Positions 32,644 through 43,730 of a DNA stretch of 64,000 bases are shown here, in pieces; position 1 is the stretch's first letter, and each line of letters starts with the position of its first letter. Under the pieces are notes generated by a model that saw only the letters and a list, made by a program, of their open reading frames with translations, had not been told where the DNA came from and searched no databases. The stretch covers positions 63,762,412-63,826,411 of the forward strand of contig OY755240.1 in the NCBI GenBank assembly GCA_963576725.1, in the 5' to 3' direction. This stretch comes from Azorinus chamasolen (lineage: Eukaryota; Mollusca; Bivalvia; Cardiida; Solecurtidae). The position numbers were made by a program, and so were the translations under genes.

Positions 32644-33775
32644 TTTGAAACAATTTGTAAGCTAAATGGCTTCTAAGTATAACTACTGTACTTCAGTATT
32701 TGATGAAAGCACAATTTTTTTTTTTTCAAAACTGCACCTTACAGAATAACTTGCAGTCAGTACTTATGACACAATTATTACATATACAGCGAATGATTTA
32801 CACATTGATTCGTAATGAAGAGTGTTGTATATTTACACGAAAGTTTCATGTAAAACCTTACAAATGTCAAAACAAATTAGCTAATACACAAGCAATTAAA
32901 TTGTAGCAAGTGTGAAAAAAGTTCAAAGATAAACGTTTGACTTTCTGTCATAAAATCTTTTCTAGCTAGAGTCGCAGTGCCCTTGATCACAAACCATCCA
33001 ATTTAGTGTCGCAGTGTGTTTGGTTTACATGTAACTGCACTGCGACACAACAATGATAGGCATGCAAAGGAACATTTTCTTCTGATTCTAGTGATGTTAA
33101 CATGAAATATGACAGAGAACTTGATTCCCATCTACTTGTACAGGAGTTCAAAATTTGAGGATATGGCATGTTTAGATGGGTCTATCTCTGAGAGGTTGAT
33201 GAAAAATAAATATTCCAAAATTCTCAAAGGGACATAATAATATTATGGTCCAATCAACTGCCACGTTCTGCCTCAAATGGGTTCTTTACCTATGTTAGGC
33301 TGCTACAATAATGTTAGTGAACAAGTATGTGAAGTTTGATAGAAATATCTCTCTTCAGATTTAGTAATTTGTCAGTTTGAATTTATACAACTTTTAAAAA
33401 AGGGACATAACTCTGCTAATTCTCATGAACAAGAACATGGGCTAAAGGGTTCTAGTACTATGTTGATGTATTGCCCTGATGTTGTGAACATGTTTGTGAA
33501 GTTTGACGAGTCAGGCTATAAATATTACTAAATAAGGCCAAACGTTACTTTTGTTTTACTTTGGTATTTTACTTATGTACGAGTCATGTTTTCCATGTAC
33601 ATACAACGAAAAAATACATCATGTATGTCTCTTGCTGTCAGGAGATAATAACATTAATGAACAATATGTTACTTTACCTATATGCATTTCAAATTTCAAG
33701 CAGATAGAGAGTATAATAAGATAATAAGAAAATGCCATCGATTTGAAATTGAATGCTGGTGTCTGTGTGACTTCA
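32644..33775. other. Transposon 5' non-coding region
   Basis: Between the N-terminal ATG and the right inverted repeat. AT-rich, no coding frame I can support. Three uses of AATTTAGTGTCGCAGTG and ACTGCGACAC near 33000-33050 form a small inverted repeat (CGCAGTG..CACTGCG). Confidence 0.5.
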
Positions 33776-34665
33776 AGTTTTAGAAAAAAATATTTTTACC
33801 ATAGGGTAAAAAATGTTCAAATACTCACAAAAAGCTACCACCGATTCACTGCTATCACATTTTTTCTGATTCTAGAGACTCATATCTTGCCGAAAATCAG
33901 TGGTAGCATTATTCCCCCGAGATGGTACCGGTGGCCAAAATTTGGGGCTCTGGCTCAAGGCCTAATTGTGATAAATAGAGCATTTGCTCCATAGGAGCAA
34001 ATACTCTATTTATCACAATGGTTTTAATAAATGGGTTTTACAGAGGCCCAAGAATGCATCGGTGGGAGAGACTGAGTTAATTTGAAAGCTATGTTAGGTT
34101 ATGTGTGGAGGCCAATAATACGAGTCCTTATTGGGTATCACAATAAACACATGTATCTCTCTCCTGAAAAAAACAATGGCGTCTTCTTACAGTTTCCCCC
34201 ATTTAAAACCAGTGTCGGTGTGTCAATCCAGTTGAGTCCTACTACTCAACAACGAATCTGGACCCCATCTGTTTTCAATGTTTAACAATATTTTCATCTA
34301 TCCATCCACACCTTTTGACAGGATCAAATGTCTTTTTTTATCCGTCACTTCTTACCAACATGCCCAGTAAAACTCGACAGAGGGATTTGCTGTACTATGG
34401 CGTGAGGATTGTTGTAATAAATAATATATTTATTCAATCTATGGCGTGTGGTTTGGTTTGGTTACATACCTAGATAAGCGGGCTCGAGGAGGAATGCCCA
34501 GATCAGGATCTTAATTGTTTGTCATTCGAAATCTTCTAGAAATTTCAACCCGTTCCAGCACTAAATAAACTTTATCGTTAATAGTTTAAATATTGATAGT
34601 GATGGGCCATTCTACTATGAAAATTCATAATCCAAAGACTTTATACGATTACTCGAATTATGTAT

Positions 34666-36816
34666 TCAAGCACATGACTGAAGGGATCTTGCTCGTTCAT
34701 GCTTAATAGATTCAAGAGCATCGATCACTTCAAAGAAAGTCATGTCCCTCGGGAAGTTGTCAAAGAACCCTGCTGCTTCCAGTACTGTCTTTCCCTGCTG
34801 ACGCAATCCAGCAAGTCTGACCCGGACATCCACTTCCTTGTAGTCCTTGGCAATCTCCTGTAATGTGTTCTTGCCGCCAATATCAATGTAATTCATTGCT
34901 GAACAATCGATTATGATATCAGTTATGTTACCATCTATATCATAAGCAGCATTACTCAGTACTCTTGATTCCTCGTCTATATCTGCGGGTTCTGTTTCAT
35001 CTGGGTAATCCTTCACCGTGCATCTCCGGGAAGTGCTACTGTTACCGGGCTCAGATGCTGTTTTCTTTTCTATCTTCATTTGTTGTCTCTTTACATGCAG
35101 CGGGTTTATAACTTTCTGATATAACTGTGCTTTGAAGCGCTCCATGGTCGCAAAGAATAGGCTTGCATCGAATCTGAAAATTTTCACACCGATCGGCGGA
35201 TCAACGGTTCGAGTTTTACTGGCATCAGCTAAAACGTCCTCCGTCTGTCCTCTTGATAGGAGATGTCCACGAGACAGCTGAGACTGAACGATCACTAGTA
35301 GAACTGATACTCCGATTCCTGCAAACAGGCCGTAGTTAAGATCAACAAGAACACCAGATGAATTTGTAACAATCCAGATAACAAAGTCGTATTTGTTGAT
35401 TTTCCAAATTGATGGTAAGTTTCTGTATTGCAATAGTAAATCTTTCACGGAGACAACCACCATTGCAGACACAACAGAAATCGGCAAAGACACAAACAGC
35501 TGACCAATGACAAGAATTACTAGCAGCATAAACATTACAGTTGGTACCCCGTTCAATGTTGTCTTAGATCCTAACGAACTCAAAAGCATTGTTCGGGGTG
35601 GCCCTGTTGCAGCCGGGAAGCCGCTAAAGAACCCAGATACATAAATGCCTACGCCATAAGCAAATAGTTCTTGGTTATCGTCTATTTGTGTGCCGTGCTT
35701 TTTAGCCATGAGTTTTGCCATGGATATACTCATAGCTAGTGACAGAAGCGCCATTATAACTGCATCAGCAATAAAATCACCCGCGTTGCTAAGGCTGGGA
35801 ACAAATGGTGTGGGGAACTTGCTAGGTATTGGCCCAACAGTATTGACATTAAGCGTCGTCTTGAACTTCGCGAAATGTGATACAAACGTACCTACGACAA
35901 CAACGATTAGATCGATTGGAACAGGTATTTTCATTTTAGTCCCAAATCGTTCATTTATACATATCTTAACCAGCAACAAAACTGCAACACTGATAACAGA
36001 TATAATGACCTCAGCAATTACCGTATCTCCAAGCTTGTGAAATAAGTCTAAATATGTAAAAAATAATTTCCCTGCACCAGAATATGTCTTAACTTTGATT
36101 CCAAACATCTTTGGGACTTGACTTGTGCAAATATGTAAGGATGCAGCTGTTGTGAAGCCACCAATGAAAGAGTCCGACATATATGTACACAAGAATCCGA
36201 ACCGAAGCAATCCCATTGCACTAAGGAGTACCCCGGTCAGCAAGCAACACGCTGCAGCAGTTCGGACCTTCACATCTAAAATGTCTTCTTCCGTAGGTAT
36301 GGATGGTGTTGATGAATTGCCAAGTAATAAATTACCGTCGCCTCCATTATAATTAGAAACAAAACTCTCCGCTTGTCGTTCAACCACAGTTTGCGTCAAC
36401 AGCGCCATCACGGCATTAGTGCCAAACGAGATGTACTGAGATGTTCCGAATAGGAGATAAACAAGAACCGAGAAAAACGTTGTGTATAGACCATGTTCTG
36501 GTCGAAGAGACGCGAGTATTCCCAAACCCATTGCTTGGGGAAAATGCATAAAGCTAACTGTCAATCCAGCTAAGAAGTCCCCGACGAGAAATTCCTTGAC
36601 TTTGTACCTGCGGATGAACTTGACAACCGGGAAGTATGTAGAGATGACTCTCCATGGCGTCTTTCTATTGCACTGACAAGCTTGTCGCACTCGTTTAGAA
36701 AGCGCTGTCTCTGGTCGGGGTGTCAGCTGATACGTTCGTTCAAACGAGTATTGCGTATAGAGACGCCTTGATACCGCAACAATAGGCTCGGTCTGATCGG
36801 CAGTGTGATCTTCCAT
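34666..36816 (-). CDS. SLC26/SulP anion transporter, intronless (copy 2)
   Basis: Encodes 716 residues from ATG 36814-36816 to TGA 34666-34668. It aligns end to end with copy 1 without gaps, apart from two extra C-terminal residues (CA). Substitutions are scattered, for example TVDQ/TADQ, SFERTYQLTPQ/SFERTYQLTPR, FGVLVDL/SGVLVDL, LSHG/LSRG. All SulP and STAS landmarks are intact, including the PPRTML sequence in the anion-site region (preceded by TG here, TA in copy 1). The same TTTTTATTCAG acceptor lies nine bases before the ATG. Both copies being open implies the second is functional or very recent. The two upstream flanks differ by a MITE and by array length, which could alter expression. 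Confidence 0.92.
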   Translation of the reverse strand: MEDHTADQTEPIVAVSRRLYTQYSFERTYQLTPRPETALSKRVRQACQCNRKTPWRVISTYFPVVKFIRRYKVKEFLVGDFLAGLTVSFMHFPQAMGLGILASLRPEHGLYTTFFSVLVYLLFGTSQYISFGTNAVMALLTQTVVERQAESFVSNYNGGDGNLLLGNSSTPSIPTEEDILDVKVRTAAACCLLTGVLLSAMGLLRFGFLCTYMSDSFIGGFTTAASLHICTSQVPKMFGIKVKTYSGAGKLFFTYLDLFHKLGDTVIAEVIISVISVAVLLLVKICINERFGTKMKIPVPIDLIVVVVGTFVSHFAKFKTTLNVNTVGPIPSKFPTPFVPSLSNAGDFIADAVIMALLSLAMSISMAKLMAKKHGTQIDDNQELFAYGVGIYVSGFFSGFPAATGPPRTMLLSSLGSKTTLNGVPTVMFMLLVILVIGQLFVSLPISVVSAMVVVSVKDLLLQYRNLPSIWKINKYDFVIWIVTNSSGVLVDLNYGLFAGIGVSVLLVIVQSQLSRGHLLSRGQTEDVLADASKTRTVDPPIGVKIFRFDASLFFATMERFKAQLYQKVINPLHVKRQQMKIEKKTASEPGNSSTSRRCTVKDYPDETEPADIDEESRVLSNAAYDIDGNITDIIIDCSAMNYIDIGGKNTLQEIAKDYKEVDVRVRLAGLRQQGKTVLEAAGFFDNFPRDMTFFEVIDALESIKHERARSLQSCA

Positions 36817-36897
36817 CTGTGTGTCCTGAATAAAAACATCAACATGAAGTAAAATCTGTCTACAGCGACTACTCAATATAAGTCTAATTCTGGATTT

Positions 36898-37000
36898 ATA
36901 AGACAGATGCTAGCTTAATGCAGGAAAAACAGTTATGCAGAAATCTCATCTGGGAAATCTGAATTACTTTCGTCCTGCATTAAGCAACTGCATGTTTTTA
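36898..37000. mobile_element. Family C hairpin fragment, duplicate of 16655-16750
   Basis: AGACAGATGCTAGCTTAATG with inverse TTTCGTCCTGCATTAAGCAA. The neighbouring MITE of copy 1 is absent here, leaving the empty TA. Confidence 0.65.
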
Positions 37001-37734
37001 TTTGCCTTAGTATTCGGACACCAAATTTCCCGTCTCCCTTTCAAGCTGAATACGTCAGCTTGGCAGCATTTTGATAACTATTTTGATTGATATAGTAGCA
37101 AATAAAGTTGACTCTGATCGGAATGCTCGTTCATTAGCAGTTTGTTCTATGTCTGAATTTTTGTCTAAGCGGGATATTTACACCTACTATCAACGCTGTT
37201 TTGTACTAAAATAGAGGTCTTGATAATATGTGTGAATTAAAATATCTTTAAGAAGAAAGTATGGTGAAAGTAGTGCAGAAAACTCTCAGAGAAGCTTTTT
37301 GCCGACTGTCGTAACCATTTACTCCATATATATGCCCCTTGCGCTTTCGCAAACAGAGTTGACCTGTAGGAGCGTAACAGTTGTAGTATTAAACTGTAAC
37401 GTTTACTTTTAACTAAACGCTGTAATAGGATGTGTTCAGTTAATCGATACTTACAGTTACCTTAACGGTTATTATGCAACTTTTCACTTATTTTACGACC
37501 GAAAAGTTGCGATTATAGCAGTGATCGCAACAGTTCGGTCATCAAGTTTATAAACAATTGCATAAAACTGTAAGGGTTACTGTTGAATGAAAAGCATCCC
37601 GGGTCTATGTCAGAAAGTTTCGGTATCAATTCGTAACACATATCACATTGTCAGTACTCGATAGAAGTGTCACCAATTGTATCTGCTATAGAAAATACCC
37701 CGAAATAAACATAATCCATGAGCCAATCTGTTTG

Positions 37735-38460
37735 ACACTCAGTCAATAGTTCCTTATAAACTTGTGTCATGACATACGGTCAATAGTTTCTGTCGTGTCA
37801 GTTGGTCAATTGTTGCTCAAAATCTTGTGACATTACACACGGTCAATAGTTTCTTAAATGCATGCGTCCTGTCAGTTGATTAAAAGTTTCTCAAAAGTTT
37901 GTGACATGACACTTTGTCATAGTTTCTCAAAAGTGTGTACCGTGACACTTTGTGAATAGTTTCTCAAAAGCGAGTGCCATACCACTTGCTCAGTAGTTTC
38001 TCAAAAGTTTGTGGCATGACACTTTGTCATAGCTTCTCAAAAGTGTGTACTGTGACACTTTGTCATAGCTTCTCAAAAGTGTGTACCGTGACAATTTGGG
38101 ACTAGTTTCTCAAAAGCGAGTGTCATACCACTTCCTCAGTAGTTTCTCATATGCGAGTGCCATACTAATATTCTGAAAATGGGTGATCCCTCGAAAGCAA
38201 AAGTAGAAATGCAAAATGCAAAATGAGAAAATTGCAGTCTTGCTCAGTAGTTTCTCAAAAGCGAGTGTCATACCACTTGCTCAGTAGTTTCTCAAAAGCG
38301 AGTGCCACACCACTTGCTTAGTAGTTTCTCATATGCGAGTGCCATACCACTTTCTCAGTAGTTTCTCAAATGCGTGCGACATGTTACTTGGTAAAAAGTT
38401 TCTCAAAATCTTCTGTCATGACACTTTTGTCAATAGTTCTTCAACAGCTTGATCAAATCG
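37735..38460. repeat. 37-40 bp tandem array upstream of SLC26 copy 2, expanded
   Basis: Same repeat as 17586-18035 but about 290 bp longer. It is interrupted at 38160-38245 by an unrelated piece (CTGAAAATGGGTGATCCCTC) that resembles 11955-11995. Confidence 0.85.
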
Positions 38461-38514
38461 GAAGTAGTTGAAATTGCACCAGCTCCAAATTTATTCTTTC
38501 AGGGGGATAAGAGT

Positions 38515-38743
38515 TAACCCTTTACTCCATAAATACGCCTTTCTACACCTTTGCAAATAGAGTATACCCAGATCAGATAGGAGTCGTCTGACCAGGGTCT
38601 GCTCTGTTTGCTTATGGACATAATATAGGTGCGATTCTACAATTCATATGCCATTATATGTGAGCATATGCTATTATAAAAGATAAACTTAATAGTCATG
38701 ATGTAATTATTTCCTACATGGATATTGATGAAGTAAATGGTTA
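38515..38743. mobile_element. Family A element, partial hairpin
   Basis: TTAACCCTTTACTCCATAAA, ATACCCAGATCAGATAGGAG, TCGTCTGACCAGGGTCTGC, ending AAATGGTTAAA. Counterpart of 18096-18298. Confidence 0.7.
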
Positions 38744-38971
38744 AATATCAAACTACCTTTGTGTTTTTCTTTCTTCAAACCCGTTGTTAAAGTGTGTCTC
38801 TCCCATTTACTTCACTTCGCGTTCAATAATCTATTATTAATCCGCTATCAATATTCACTATGAAACAACACCAGTAACATAAATAATAATAAAAATAATA
38901 TACCGGTATACATGTAAGCTTTCTGCACGCTGGGCAAAATTTGTCGTCTGCAAATACTATCGCCTGCTTCA

Positions 38972-39615
38972 AATGGAAAAGTAGTAAAGTCAAGCAGGCA
39001 AAGCCACCTACAAGACGCAACCGCCACCAAAACACCGATAGACAGCATCACACACACAACCACACACCCAAACGCATACTCACACACGAGATGAACACAG
39101 AAAACACCAAAAGACACACAAGAACCAGAGACAAACATTCCACACATGAACAAAATCACAAGCACAAAGACGCAAGGCAAACAAAAGGAAGGGTGGCAAA
39201 GAGAGTACCGCCTTAGCACGGTCAGTAGCAAAAACACCACTGGGGGTTTAAACCGGTTTACGGACGTCCTAACCTCACACTTCTCTCAAAGTCACCCTAG
39301 CTTTACAAATAGTGTAAATAAAGGTATCCCCGCTGGACCTACCCACAACATAGACGACGGTGAACACAGGACAACATGTAAAACATATCATAATAACTGT
39401 GACAATCCGTCAAATATGTACTCAATGACTTTGCTGAAGTCAGAGCACCTGCAGGTAAGCCGTTAAGGGCACGACAGGGAAAATGTAATACATGAGTCTG
39501 GTAAGCTCATCCTGTATCCAAGTTTAAGAGTATACCATCATAGAGTACTACCCTCGGCCTGTCATCGCGCAAGCAATGAGGGAAGCGTAGCTACATGTAC
39601 CGACTGTAAAAGGGG
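38972..39615. mobile_element. Insertion in block 2 containing family H repeat
   Basis: Copy 1 reads CTGCTTCAAGTCGAAAATTG; here about 640 bp separate CTGCTTCAA from GTCGAAAATTG. The inner part (39090-39360) matches families H at 13431 and 43441 in inverse orientation (GGTTTAAACCGGTTTACGGA, CCTCACACTTCTCTC). No target duplication is evident. The long open frames on both strands are shadows of CA-rich sequence. Confidence 0.7.
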
Positions 39616-40009
39616 AGTCGAAAATTGCATTTTATCATCAATTTCTTTTTTAAAGCGTCAGAGAGTGTCAAATAGTTTGGATCCAGATGAGACACCGAGA
39701 TGTTCTGCGTCTCATCTGGATCCAAACTGTTTGCAAAAGTTATCACATGAAGTAAAGGGTTAAAATATCAAACTACCTTTGCGTTTTTCTTTCTTCAAAC
39801 CCGTTGTTAAAGTGTGTCTCTCCCATTTACTTCACTTCGCGTTCAATAATCTATTATTAATCCGCTATCAATATTCACTATGAAACAACACCAGTAACAT
39901 AAATAATAATAAAAAATAATATATGTATACATGGAAGCTTTCTGCACGCTGAGCAAAATGTGTCGTCTGCAAATACTATCGCCTGCTTGAAGTCGAAAAT
40001 TGCATTTTA

Positions 40010-40115
40010 TCATCAATTTCTTTTTTAAAGCGCCAGATAGTGTCAAATAGTTTGGATCCAGATGAGACACCGAGATGCTTGGCGTCTCATCTGGATCCAA
40101 ACTGTTTGCAAAAGT
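40010..40115. mobile_element. Family E hairpin, second copy in block 2
   Basis: TTTGGATCCAGATGAGACAC, CGAGATGCTTGG, CGTCTCATCTGGATCCAAAC. A first copy is at 39670-39735. Confidence 0.65.
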
Positions 40116-40919
40116 CATCACATATTCTCCAGTACAATGCTGAAGGTTAACAGATTTGGGTCACAATATTTGAAAGGTAATATTTCATCGTGTACGGATT
40201 TTTATTTACTTAATCCTTATAGTGCAGGACACGGGTCACTAATGTCCTTTGCAAACTGTGTAGAACCAGAGGAGTCCTCTCACCAGAGTCTGCACTGTTT
40301 GTCATGGTATACGTTTCTTTAGAAAATCCCTAAATATTCACCGTAAGCTTGGCCTGTTTGAATTTGGAAAAGTCCATTTGAAAATTCAGCGTTGTAAGGG
40401 TTAACATAGTGAACTATTCTAACTATATATGCTCTTTTGAAATCACCCAAGCTCGACTTTTGACCTGAGGGCAATTAGGAATAATGTTTCAGTCCATTTT
40501 TAGTAAACTAATATGTCGCATTATAATTCGTATTTTTTCGGACATATTCAATTGGGAATAATACTTATAATTGAATAGCTTGGCGTCTCACCATGATCCC
40601 AAATGTTTGCTACCTAGATTATGAAGCATGAAGTGTGTATAGTGAAATGTCACCACCGGTCTTTCGTAGATATTGTATATACATGTACATGTATTCCGTT
40701 TACGTTGTGACTAGTCTACAACTCGGTCCCACTTTTGAGAGACAAAACAAACCAGCCGGGCTATTATTGAACATATTTTAATTATCAGACTAGTAATTAG
40801 ATCCGTCTGCTAACTACAATACTCTCTGCCTACAGCGACCATCAAACATTAGTCTAATTCTTGGAGTTTAAGATAGTTGGTAACTTAATGCAGGACGAAA
40901 GTTATGCAGAAAGCTCCTC

Positions 40920-40980
40920 TAAGAAATTTCCGGGAGAGGCCGGGATTTGAATCCCGGATCGCGCACCACGTGCACCAATA
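40920..40980 (-). repeat. SINE-like tRNA module
   Basis: Minus strand: GGTGCACGTGGTGCGCGATC followed by CGGGATTCAAATCCCGGC. It begins exactly where similarity between the two SLC26 blocks ends. Confidence 0.5.
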
Positions 40981-41314
40981 TCATACATATTCATGATGTC
41001 ATTATATCTGATTCAACAGTTGTTGTCAAAGCAAAATAAAATCCTTTGAAAATTTTACATTATAAAAAATGAGCTAATAAATATCCATGATGTCATTATA
41101 TCTTACACGAATATTCATGAAGTAAAGGGTTTAAGAGATTGAGCGGACAGTATTTTTTTTCATTTCTGCATGAGACGTGTTAACTGGATAAATATTCATT
41201 TGAGAAATAATGACGTCATGAAAATATAAATTAAATTAATCGTTCTAATAAAACATGGACACATGAATGGTTGGTCATAGAAAATGCTTCAGAAATTATA
41301 TATATATATATATA

Positions 41315-41518
41315 CAGTAAAACCCCTCTAAACCGGACGCTAAATTTGGTATAAATATCGGTATAGGAGACAGGTGGCAGCTTCATGCCGGGTGAAAGTC
41401 ATGCAGAAAGCTCCTCTAGGAGCTTTCTGCATGACTTTCACCCTGCATGAAGCAGCCACCTGCCTAAAAGTATCTAAATTCTTTTCTACTAAAATTCCGG
41501 TTTATAGGGGTTTTACTG
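41315..41518. mobile_element. Family C foldback MITE, complete
   Basis: CAGTAAAACCCCTCTAAACC at the left; the right end is GGTTTATAGGGGTTTTACTG, with TA duplicated on both sides. The central hairpin GTCATGCAGAAAGCTCCTCT and inverse form a near-perfect palindrome, producing a spurious plus-strand frame. Confidence 0.88.
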
Positions 41519-41769
41519 TAGCTATATTATATCAGAAGCAAACATCAAACCTTGATCTGGGTCTACGCGTAGAAAGGCGTAGTTATGGAGTACATGGTCA
41601 ATATAAAGTAAATCTAAGCAATACGTACGTGTGTAGTATTATCCGGTCTCATGTTAGACTTCAGAAATCGGAAAGTGTCATCCAGTTCCAGATAAGTTCA
41701 AAAGGATAAAAAATATGCACCACCGAAGACTACCGATTAATAAATACCCCATCAGTTTGTTTGTTTCTT

Positions 41770-42465
41770 TTTTTAATCTATTCTCATTCAAAGCGCTCGA
41801 TGTAACAAAGTTTGAACATTCGGTCGTGTATACACCTGTCAGTCGTATATGAAAATAAAATTATTCATGTACACATTTTCCATTAACTCATTCTCCTCTG
41901 GACTATTTTAAACCCAATATCTTTGAAACTATATACCGAAAAGGAACATTAAGTATAGAAAAAGAGAATTAGAACGTTAAAATTGTGTTTGAACCCATTG
42001 TGATAAATAGGGCATTTGCTCCATAGGAGCAAATGCTCTATTTGTCACAATGGTTTTAATAAATGAGTTTTACAGAGGCACAAGAATGCATCAGTAGGAG
42101 AGACTGAGTTAATTTGAAAATACGAGTCCTTATTGGGTATCACAATAAACACAAACACAGGTATCTCTCTCCTGAAAAAATTGTGTCTTCTTACAGTATC
42201 CCCCATTTAAAAACAGTTTCGGTGTGTCAATCCATTTGAGTCCTGCTACTCGACAACGAATCTGGATCCCATCTGTTTTTAATGTTTAACAATATTTTCA
42301 TCTATCCATCCACACCTTTTGACAGGATCAAATGTCTTTTTTATCCGTCACTTCTTACTAACATTCTCAGTAAAACTCGATTGGCAGTACTATGGCGTGT
42401 GGAGTATTGCAATAAATAATATATTTATTCAATCTATGGCGTGTGGTTTGGTTTGGTTTGGTTTT
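41770..42465. repeat. Paralogous block with the empty transposon site
   Basis: Matches 26825-27038 plus 33965-34460. At 41991-42005 it reads GAACCCATTGTGATA without insertion; ATT at 41997-41999 is the single copy of the sequence duplicated around the Academ-like element. Confidence 0.92.
41879..42113. mobile_element. Family B element, diverged subfamily, intact
   Basis: TTAACTCATTCTCCTCTGG to GAGAGACTGAGTTAA, hairpin ATTGTGATAAATAGGGCATT around CTCCATAGGAG. The same element copy in the other block carries the Academ-like insertion. Confidence 0.8.
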
Positions 42466-43440
42466 ATCGGGTTGTACGTCGTTTTAGCAGTATTTCAGTC
42501 ATATCACGACGTCCAGCTTATTACAGGTTGAAGAAGACCCCAGCTGTTCTTCTCTGCACGGAACAAATAGCATTGTTTCGTGCACAGACGAAGATCGAAG
42601 TAGGACGACGTGTTGCAATATTGTATAAAGAAACATATTTGTTCAATAAAACAATATCTATTCAATAATTTTAAACATTTGTTCAATAAAAAAGTATTTA
42701 TTCAATGAAAAACAATTATGTTCTTAAAAAATATTTAGGTGGTAAACAAAAATATTTGTTGATAAAAAAAATAATTGTTGATAAAATATTTATATGGACT
42801 AAAAATGTTGTTGAGGTAGTCTATATATCTGTGGCATTGCCACACAGCTGAAATTTGGCTATGTAAGTCCCCTTGTTTATATGTATAGAGTCGGCAGTAG
42901 GGTTCAGTACTATGATGGGTGAAACTATAATTAGAATTGTGGGACAGCAGAATTATTCTTGTAACAACGCATTCCATTGTTTTTCTTTGCCCCGTGTGTC
43001 GCGTGTCACCTTTCCTTCCGCCGCCATACTAATGAAGAACTTACTAATCCATTTCTCTTGGTCAGGCACATACGCTATATGTGGCATTTCGGTAACATAT
43101 CACTTGCGTTGGCTGTTAGGGTGTAAATGAATCGGAGATATTTGAACTGGGGCGAGGCGTGTAAATACGCTATCAGCAAAAGAAAATACCTCTGCCTTGG
43201 ATTACTACAATCCACCTGACTTAGAAGACGACGTCTTCAGTGCGGAAACGGGAGGAGGATGTCGGATCTTTGTACTACATGTATCTCGTTTTTATCGTAC
43301 CCTTTATTTTTTTCTACAGTTGCTCTGTTTGCAGCTCAATCATTGAGTACACTAGCTATAGGCGGATACAGTTTGTTTCACTTAAATATGTTTTTTACAT
43401 GCACTTTACCACTGTATTTGCCATCGTGGTTGTTGTAGAG
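42466..43440. other. AT-rich stretch with TTGTTCAATAAA-like repeats, no gene
   Basis: 42635-42800 contains irregular repeats of TTGTTCAATAAAA and TTGTTGATAAAA. The remainder (42800-43440) has several short frames on both strands with no recognisable motif. Confidence 0.4.
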
Positions 43441-43730
43441 TAGTTGGAGAGGGGGTGCGTTTATTTAAACTGTTTGTCTTTTAGGATGGGGATGGAATAA
43501 GTGTGAGGTTGGGCGCCCCATAACCGGTTTGAACCTCCAGTGACATTTGTCACCGACCGTTCCTTGGTGGTACTTCCATCTTTCCCCTGTTGTTTGTTTG
43601 TTATGTATGTGTGCGTCTCTTTGTGTGTGTGTGTGTGTTTATATGCATGTACATTTATTGTTTTTCCTCGTGGTGTTGTTCGGGCGGTTTTGTGTTTTGT
43701 ATGCGGTGTTTCCTGCATTACACATGTATG
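43441..43730 (+). repeat. Dispersed repeat family H, copy 2
   Basis: GGAGAGGGGGTGCGTTTATT, GTTTGTCTTTTAGGATGGGG and GTGTGAGGTTGGGCGCCCC match 13431-13560. It contains a GT microsatellite at 43622-43640. Confidence 0.65.

Larger units (their letters stand above)
27039..33964 (-). mobile_element. Academ-like DNA transposon (XPG nuclease type), about 6.9 kb
   Basis: The ends are TAGGCCATGAGCCAG and, inverted, TAGGCCTTGAGCCAG. Imperfect inverted repeats extend roughly 190 bp (GGTACCATCTC, GGGGAATAAT, GGTAGCTTTTTGTG in both). The flanking target duplication is ATT (27036-27038 and 33965-33967). The minus-strand coding region (32643 down to 27987) encodes Zn-binding N-terminal segments, a long central region, an XPG/FEN1-like nuclease and a CXC cysteine cluster. 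XPG nuclease plus 3-4 bp duplications is the published signature of the Academ superfamily. Frameshifts and stops make this copy inactive. Confidence 0.85.
26825..34460. repeat. Duplicated block split by the Academ-like transposon
   Basis: 26825-27038 and 33965-34460 together match the continuous sequence 41770-42465 (CAAAGCGCTCGATGTAACAA through GGCGTGTGGTTTGG). The only large difference is the 6.9-kb insert. The block includes a family B element whose left half is 26928-27038 and right half 33965-34080. Confidence 0.92.
34463..40925. repeat. Segmental duplication, copy 2
   Basis: Partner of 14020-20100. Extra features here are an insertion at 38972-39615 and a partial internal repeat (39755-40110 repeats 38750-38990 plus 39616-39740). 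Similarity ends at about 40920, inside a foldback arm. Confidence 0.9.

Noticed and set aside
38848..39466. Long ORFs on both strands in the block 2 insertion
   Set aside because: CA/GT-rich repeat sequence shared with family H; no domain and no conservation between copies.
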